Source: Gossypium raimondii (Eukaryota > Streptophyta > Magnoliopsida > Malvales > Malvaceae). From it: DNA of 64,000 nucleotides. Shown one piece after another: positions 59,065 to 64,000 of this stretch; within the stretch, counting starts at the first letter, position 1, and every line of letters begins with the position of its first letter. The position numbers and the translations under genes were made by a program. The notes under the pieces were generated by a model. The model made no database searches. It had not been told where the DNA came from and worked only from the letters and a program-made list of their open reading frames with translations. The stretch spans positions 52,547,733-52,611,732 of the forward strand of contig NC_068571.1 in NCBI RefSeq assembly GCF_025698545.1. The letters are read 5' to 3'.

Positions 59065-59195
59065 GTTTAAAACTATCCAGGTCGGGGTCCCTGTCAGCCC
59101 CCTAGATTCGCCCATGAACAAGAAGATAATGAGCTTCAACATGCTCAAACTTATAGTCCTTGTATTGGCAACAATACAGATGCGAATCGAATTAA
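59065..59195 (-). mobile_element. SINE-like copy
   Basis: 'cccatgaacaagaagataatgagcttcaacatgctcaaacttatagtccttgtattggcaacaatac' matches the copy at 3422-3572, same orientation, with a mutated B-box. Confidence 0.5.
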
Positions 59196-61019
59196 GAATA
59201 GTTTATTGAAAAATATTTTTGTTTTCATTTATACCACGCGGATTAGATTTGATGGTCCATACTGTTTTCTTGCTTTCTCTCATTACTGAATGAATTTATC
59301 ACGGAATGAATCAATCATTATATATGAATGAGTTTAGCCTTAAAAGAAAATGCAGAAAAGTGGTTCCCACCTCCAGATGTTGCAGCACAAAATGAGATTA
59401 AATATAGATATCATAGTCTGACTGTCTATAAATATATTAAGGAATTGTGAAACCCAAAACAACACCCTCTTTTTCTATCCCTACCATCAACATCACCAAA
59501 ATTCTAAAATCCAAACACAAACAACACCCTCTTTTTTTAATGTAATTGTAGTTGTGGGTAAGTCATTGCTTGAGTGGTAGTGGTTTTTTCTATAACAGTG
59601 AGAATATAAGTTTGTATATGAGAAAATGTACTTGTTTATGGTCGAGGCAAACCAAGTTTGAGGTTGGATTTATATATTATATTTGTCCAAATTAAGTCGG
59701 ATTGATTCATAATATGGGTCTAAAATTTATCAAAACCTGTCTATTTTTATAAATGATTAGTTCAAATCTGTTTTAAGCTCGTCCATATTAGTTTTAATTT
59801 AATATTTAATATTTTGGATAGTTTTTATTTTGTTAGAATTTTAAATTTAAACAACTCACCATATCATTTAACGTTTACATAATATTTTATTATTCTATTT
59901 TTAATTTTATGTGATATAAATTACATAAAATAAAAATATACATAACAAATTTATAAAATGAACCGAGTTGATTAGGCTCAAATCTTAAAAATTAAAATTG
60001 AGTCCGATTTATATTTTAAACATCTCACTTTTTAAATCTTATATTTTTCATTAATTTTTTTTTTCATATTTTGAACTAACCTTCAAACTTTAATGGGTTA
60101 CCCTCAACAAGTATGGTAACAAACTAGGTTTACAACAAGAACAAAATTGTAATGGTAGCCGTAGGTAAGCCAGGGTTGATGTGTATATATTTAATTTGTG
60201 TAGTACAGCAAGTGGCCCTGCTATGGGCAAAAAAAACCCCTTTTCCTCACCCATTTTAACTACTCACAAACAATTTTTCCTTCCCCCACCTCATGTAAGC
60301 CACCCAAATTGCTTAGTTTAGGCCAATAATCTAATCATAGAAAGCTAGATAAAATCACCTCAACTTTAATTTCTGAATTGAGGTTTGGGTTTGGGTTTGA
60401 GTTTAGTATTCAGGTTCTAGGTTTGGAATTTAGAATTTCGACCAGGATTTATGGTTTAAGGTAAAAAAATTATCAAATTTATGGGCTAATGACATGAAAA
60501 AAATTGTTAAAATGTCATTAAATACTTAAAAATGAATAATGAATGATGAGATAGAAAAGGTATATAAAATAATTTCTTTAAAATTTATGGTTTAGATAGC
60601 ACTTTAAATAATATAGTTTAGGGGCTAATTTTGTAGTTAAGCCCAGAATAATATTGATAAAACTAATGAAATTTTAGTAGATATAGACATTCCAAAACCC
60701 CATTATCTCTCTTACAGAATATATTCACCTCTTAATACAGAAACAGGTAGGAGAGACCACTCACGGGCATTACAAAACAAACAACATTTAACATGAAGCA
60801 AGAATTTTTGTTCTTTTTAAATTCCAGAAAGTGCAACCTGTCTGTGTTTGTGGCCTAGATTGTTTTGTTTTGCCTTTTTCTCTCTCTCATTCTCTCATCT
60901 TTGAAAGTCTTTGTTTTGTCATCTAAACCACCCGTGAACTCTCCCTTTCTGTCATTTGATTCTCTATTTCAACAATAAAACATCACTTTTTTTTGCTGGC
61001 TAGTAGCTACCTTTGTGTG
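59196..61019. other. Upstream region of the pectinesterase gene
   Basis: No gene seen. The last 250 bp are C/T-rich (60870-60960), fitting a promoter-proximal region. Confidence 0.5.
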
Positions 61020-61029
61020 TATATATAAA
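61020..61029 (+). promoter_or_regulatory. TATA box of the pectinesterase gene
   Basis: TATATATAAA, 51 bp before the start codon, implying a short 5' UTR. Confidence 0.65.
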
Positions 61030-61079
61030 CCATAATTTCGACCTGATCAGTTGCTAGTTGCCACAAACACACCTGTATA

Positions 61080-63338
61080 ATGTCTAAGTTTCAATGTTTT
61101 CTTTACATTGTCATCCTTGTTCTTCTCTTGAATTCAGCTCAGACATTGTGCCATACCAAAGGTATCAAACTTAAAAGGAAGCACCATCACAAGCAATCAA
61201 ATGTGACAGGAACCCATGTTTCAGAACAACCATTCATGCAATGGGTTAAATTTGTTGGCAGCCTTAATCACTCAGTTTTCAGGACAGCAAAAAACAAGCT
61301 TTTCCCTTCTCGTACCATTACCGTCGACAAGAATCCCAAATCCGGTGACTTCACCAAAATTCAAGATGCCATTGATTCTCTTCCTTTCATTAACCTTGTG
61401 AGAGTTGTAATCAAGGTCCATGCTGGGGTCTACACGTGAGTACATTCACACTACATAATCTGTTTTTCCCCCCCTCTTTGTCCTTACGTTTTTCTGCATT
61501 TTTTGTTTATTTGGTTAAACTCGGGATTCTAGAGTTTGTCCACGTTCAATTGTATGTTAATCCTTGTTCAGTGTGATTCCCCATTTTTGTTTGTTTTATG
61601 TCTTTAACCCTGTTGAGGGGAGTTCGGTCTCCGAGCGGAAAATATTATCTTTATGTTGAGGTTTTATCTAAAGGGTTCACGAGAAAAAGTGTCACAGTTT
61701 TGTGCGTAATATGGGGTTCGAACCACCAATTAAGACATACAAGACTTACCTTTGCAACATATAGACCATTTCTTTTCTCCTGCATTTGATTTTTCATGCT
61801 TGTGAAAATGTAATTTTTTTTAGGGAAAAGGTTAACATTCCACCATTGAAGGCCTTCATAACAATTGAAGGAGCAGGGGCAGATAAAACAATTGTTCAAT
61901 GGGGAGACACAGCTCAAACACCTGGAGCTAGAGGACAACCTTTAGGAACCTATGGTTCTGCAACTTTTGCTGTGAATTCACCTTATTTTATTGCCAAACA
62001 CATTACATTCAAGGTAAAGAAAACCTTAAATTAGTCTTCATTGCCTGCAATTTTTTTTAATGCTGTTGCCCTTTCAGAACACTGCACCAATTCCAGCACC
62101 AGGAGCAATCGGAAAACAAGCTGTAGCATTTAGAATATCGGCGGATACGGCTACTTTCGTCGGTTGTCGATTCCTTGGAGCTCAAGATACACTTTATGAT
62201 CACTTTGGCAGACATTATTATAAAGATTGTTACATTGAAGGCTCAGTAGATTTCATCTTTGGCAATGCTCTCTCCCTCTTTGAGGTTAGTTTCATCATCA
62301 TTAAAAACAAGAAAAAAAAAACATCTAAAGATTCCTCTATAATTGAAATGAAAATTATGGGTAAAAATAAGCAGATTAATCATTATATATTAGATTAAAG
62401 AACAAAATGATCCTTTTATTCAAAATTTATCTATTCCTACCGTTAAACACTAGTTCATATAAGTCAACATGAGGCGTCACTAAAGGGGTAGGTAGTGCCT
62501 TAGCCCTCTTGGCTAAATAGAAAATTTGCTTTATAGCCCCTCAAAATTTAAAAAATTCAATTCAATCCTTTTTAGCCTTTGATTAAATGAAAAATTAATA
62601 AATTTAATTTAAGCATTTTTAATACAATATTTTTAGCTTTAGCCCCCGAACAAAATTTTTGGCTTCATCTTAAGCATGAGGTGCACGTGGCACTGTTATG
62701 TTATTCTGTCAGCCACGCCAATTTTTAACAGCACAAATGGATGAAAATTTTAACAAGAAGGACCGATTTGCTCTTTAAGATGACGTACAAGGACTAATTT
62801 ATTCATTTTTTGAATAAAGGGGTAAAATACAATCTGACTTTTAATATAGGGACCTCCATAGCACTTTTGCCCGAAAATCATGATTTTCCAAAACTGTCCC
62901 AACATAAAACCCCTTTCTTTTTTATGCAATAGAAAATTTACTAAACTTTGAAGGAGAGGGAATAAGTTACCATATCTGCTTTTGTCACGCCAACCGCCCC
63001 ACAATTATTGCCTTTGAAACCGTAGCTCTACAATGATTGAACATACATTTTAAAACCCGAATTTAATTCAATCGGGTCATGTAATTATGTTTGTTGTTTT
63101 AGGGATGTCATGTGCATGCAATAGCAAGGTTAACAGGCGCAGTAACAGCACAAAACAGAGGGAGTATCCTAGATGACACAGGGTTCTCTTTTGTGAAGTG
63201 TAAGGTGACAGGGTCAGGGGCTTTATATTTAGGGAGGGCATGGGGTCCTTTCTCGAGGGTGGTCTTTGCTTACACTTACATGGACAACATCATACTTCCT
63301 AAGGGCTGGTATAATTGGGGTGACCCTAACCGTGAGAT
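61080..63338 (+). CDS. Pectin methylesterase, PME53-like, 3' end outside the window
   Basis: Exons 61080-61435, 61824-62013, 62078-62284 and 63103-63338 join in phase with GT..AG introns, giving 329 complete codons. The last exon, about 45-50 residues beginning with the family's TVFYGQY-type stretch, is not found before 64000, and exon 4 ends at a donor (AT|GTAATA), so the frame's apparent stop is intronic. A signal peptide covers about residues 1-24 (hydrophobic [10 protein letters not shown]). There is no N-terminal inhibitor (PRO) domain, so this is a short type. Catalytic features: Gln196 in QAVAFR, Gln218 and the acid Asp219 in GAQDTLYD, the nucleophile Asp240 in DFIFGNA, and Arg296 and Trp298 in YLGRAWG. 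Secreted, it would demethylesterify cell-wall homogalacturonan to pectate and methanol. Intron 3 (818 bp) carries transposon-derived DNA. PME53 (At5g19730) similarity is from memory. Confidence 0.92.
62390..62875. mobile_element. Nested non-coding elements in pectinesterase intron 3
   Basis: An outer MITE-like unit (left 'aaagaacaaaatgatccttttattcaaaa', right 'attcattttttgaataaagg') is interrupted at about 62485-62675 by a family N repeat ('aaaggggtaggtagtgccttagccctc' ... 'tttagcccccgaacaaaatttttggcttcatc'). Confidence 0.5.
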
Positions 63339-64000
63339 GTAATAATCTTTTCTCCCTTTTCTCTTTTGCTCTTTTTTCTTGCATGCTTTGCATAATGCAT
63401 ACATTATATACACATAAACATTAAGAGATTTAAAAGACTTTTAGATTGAACATACGAAGTGTGCACTAACTGACTTAAACTATTTGAACAGACTTTTGCT
63501 CACCCTTAAGTTATCAAGGACTCAGGTATCACCGGGTATTGCTTGTTAATAATATAGTAAAATTGAATTTAACCCTTTAGAAAAGGGGCATGTACTAACG
63601 TTGACTCCCTCAAATATGATAAATTTATCATTCAATCTTTTTAAAATTTATGAAATTACAAGTTATTATAATGTTAAAATTACACCGAGACGTCTAAAAA
63701 TTTATAATTCATCTTTAATCCCTAAAACATCTTCTTCTTTTTTAATTTCACTCCAACCTGAATACACAAGGAAAGAAAGAGGCTTTGATCAATCTGTCAT
63801 TTACCATTTAGTCTTTTTAAAATTTATGAAATTACAAATTAATATAATGATGAAATTATGTTTTGACTTTCTAAAAATTATGATTATCTTTTAACTTCCT
63901 AAAACAATCTTTTGGTTTCACCCTGAAACTACATGTAGTACACAAGGCAATCCAAAAAAATGGTGAGCTTTGGCCTCCAAAAATGGTAAATTTGTTATTT
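63339..64000. other. Pectinesterase intron 4, continuing off the window
   Basis: No coding exon found. Two related AT-rich phrases (tttttaaaatttatgaaattacaa at about 63638 and 63817) form a diverged direct repeat, probably transposon-derived. Confidence 0.5.

Noticed and set aside
61640..61760. Possible tRNA-like or SINE sequence with GGTTCGAACC in pectinesterase intron 1
   Set aside because: The B-box-like word is palindromic and no matching A box, cloverleaf or family copy could be found nearby.
1..64000. CRISPR array, bacterial-type operon or viral replication genes
   Set aside because: None seen. The window is a eukaryotic nuclear sequence with spliced genes, and the tandem arrays present are minisatellite and LTR-internal repeats without spacer structure.
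1..64000. Conserved plant microRNA precursors
   Set aside because: I looked for mature sequences of common families (for example miR156, 160, 164, 166, 172, 319, 396) by eye and found none. Novel hairpins cannot be excluded.

Overview
The window is nuclear DNA of a dicot plant, very probably a Malvaceae genome such as cotton (Gossypium). This rests on the spliced plant gene families, the strongly AT-rich and repeat-dense spacers, and long solo LTRs and dispersed repeats of a kind I associate with cotton. The species call is an inference from pattern memory, not a database match.

Seven protein-coding genes can be supported, most of them reassembled here from exons with GT/AG junctions and matching phase. 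In order they are: an R2R3-MYB factor of the RAX/MYB36 group (4918-6370, minus); an intronless RR-TZF CCCH zinc-finger protein (15178-16302, minus); a two-exon DUF1005 protein (39110-41119, minus); a seven-exon MKK6-type MAP kinase kinase that has lost its catalytic Asp and its helix-C Glu (50018-52123, plus); a two-exon OXS3/O3L stress protein (54238-54760, plus); a 76-aa GGHGGKFTW-type protein behind two G-boxes and a TATA box (55607-55837, plus); and a pectin methylesterase of the PME53 type whose last exon lies beyond the right edge (61080-63338 and on, plus). From memory, Arabidopsis has close pairs MKK6/OXS3 on chromosome 5 and TZF3/DUF1005 on chromosome 4, so the order here looks like conserved microsynteny.

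The rest is intergenic and mobile DNA. The clearest elements are three solo LTRs with intact target-site duplications: 23523-26346 (TSD GTAAT), and a nested pair at 44425-49462, where a plus-oriented LTR (TSD CATAA) sits inside a related minus-oriented LTR (TSD AGACG). There is a decayed plastid atpA fragment (4049-4413), a tRNA-like SINE family with about seven scattered copies, several MITE-like families with long inverted repeats (two of them inside gene introns), and a 51-bp minisatellite (about 38034-38428).

Functionally, the genes lean toward stress and signalling: MAPKK-like, OXS3-like, RR-TZF, and a G-box-driven small protein. They are independent transcription units separated by kilobases of repeats, and nothing in the window forms an operon or cluster. 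The best candidates for new biology are the MKK6-like pseudokinase that keeps its MAPK docking site, and the nested inverted LTRs that could form a hairpin transcript.
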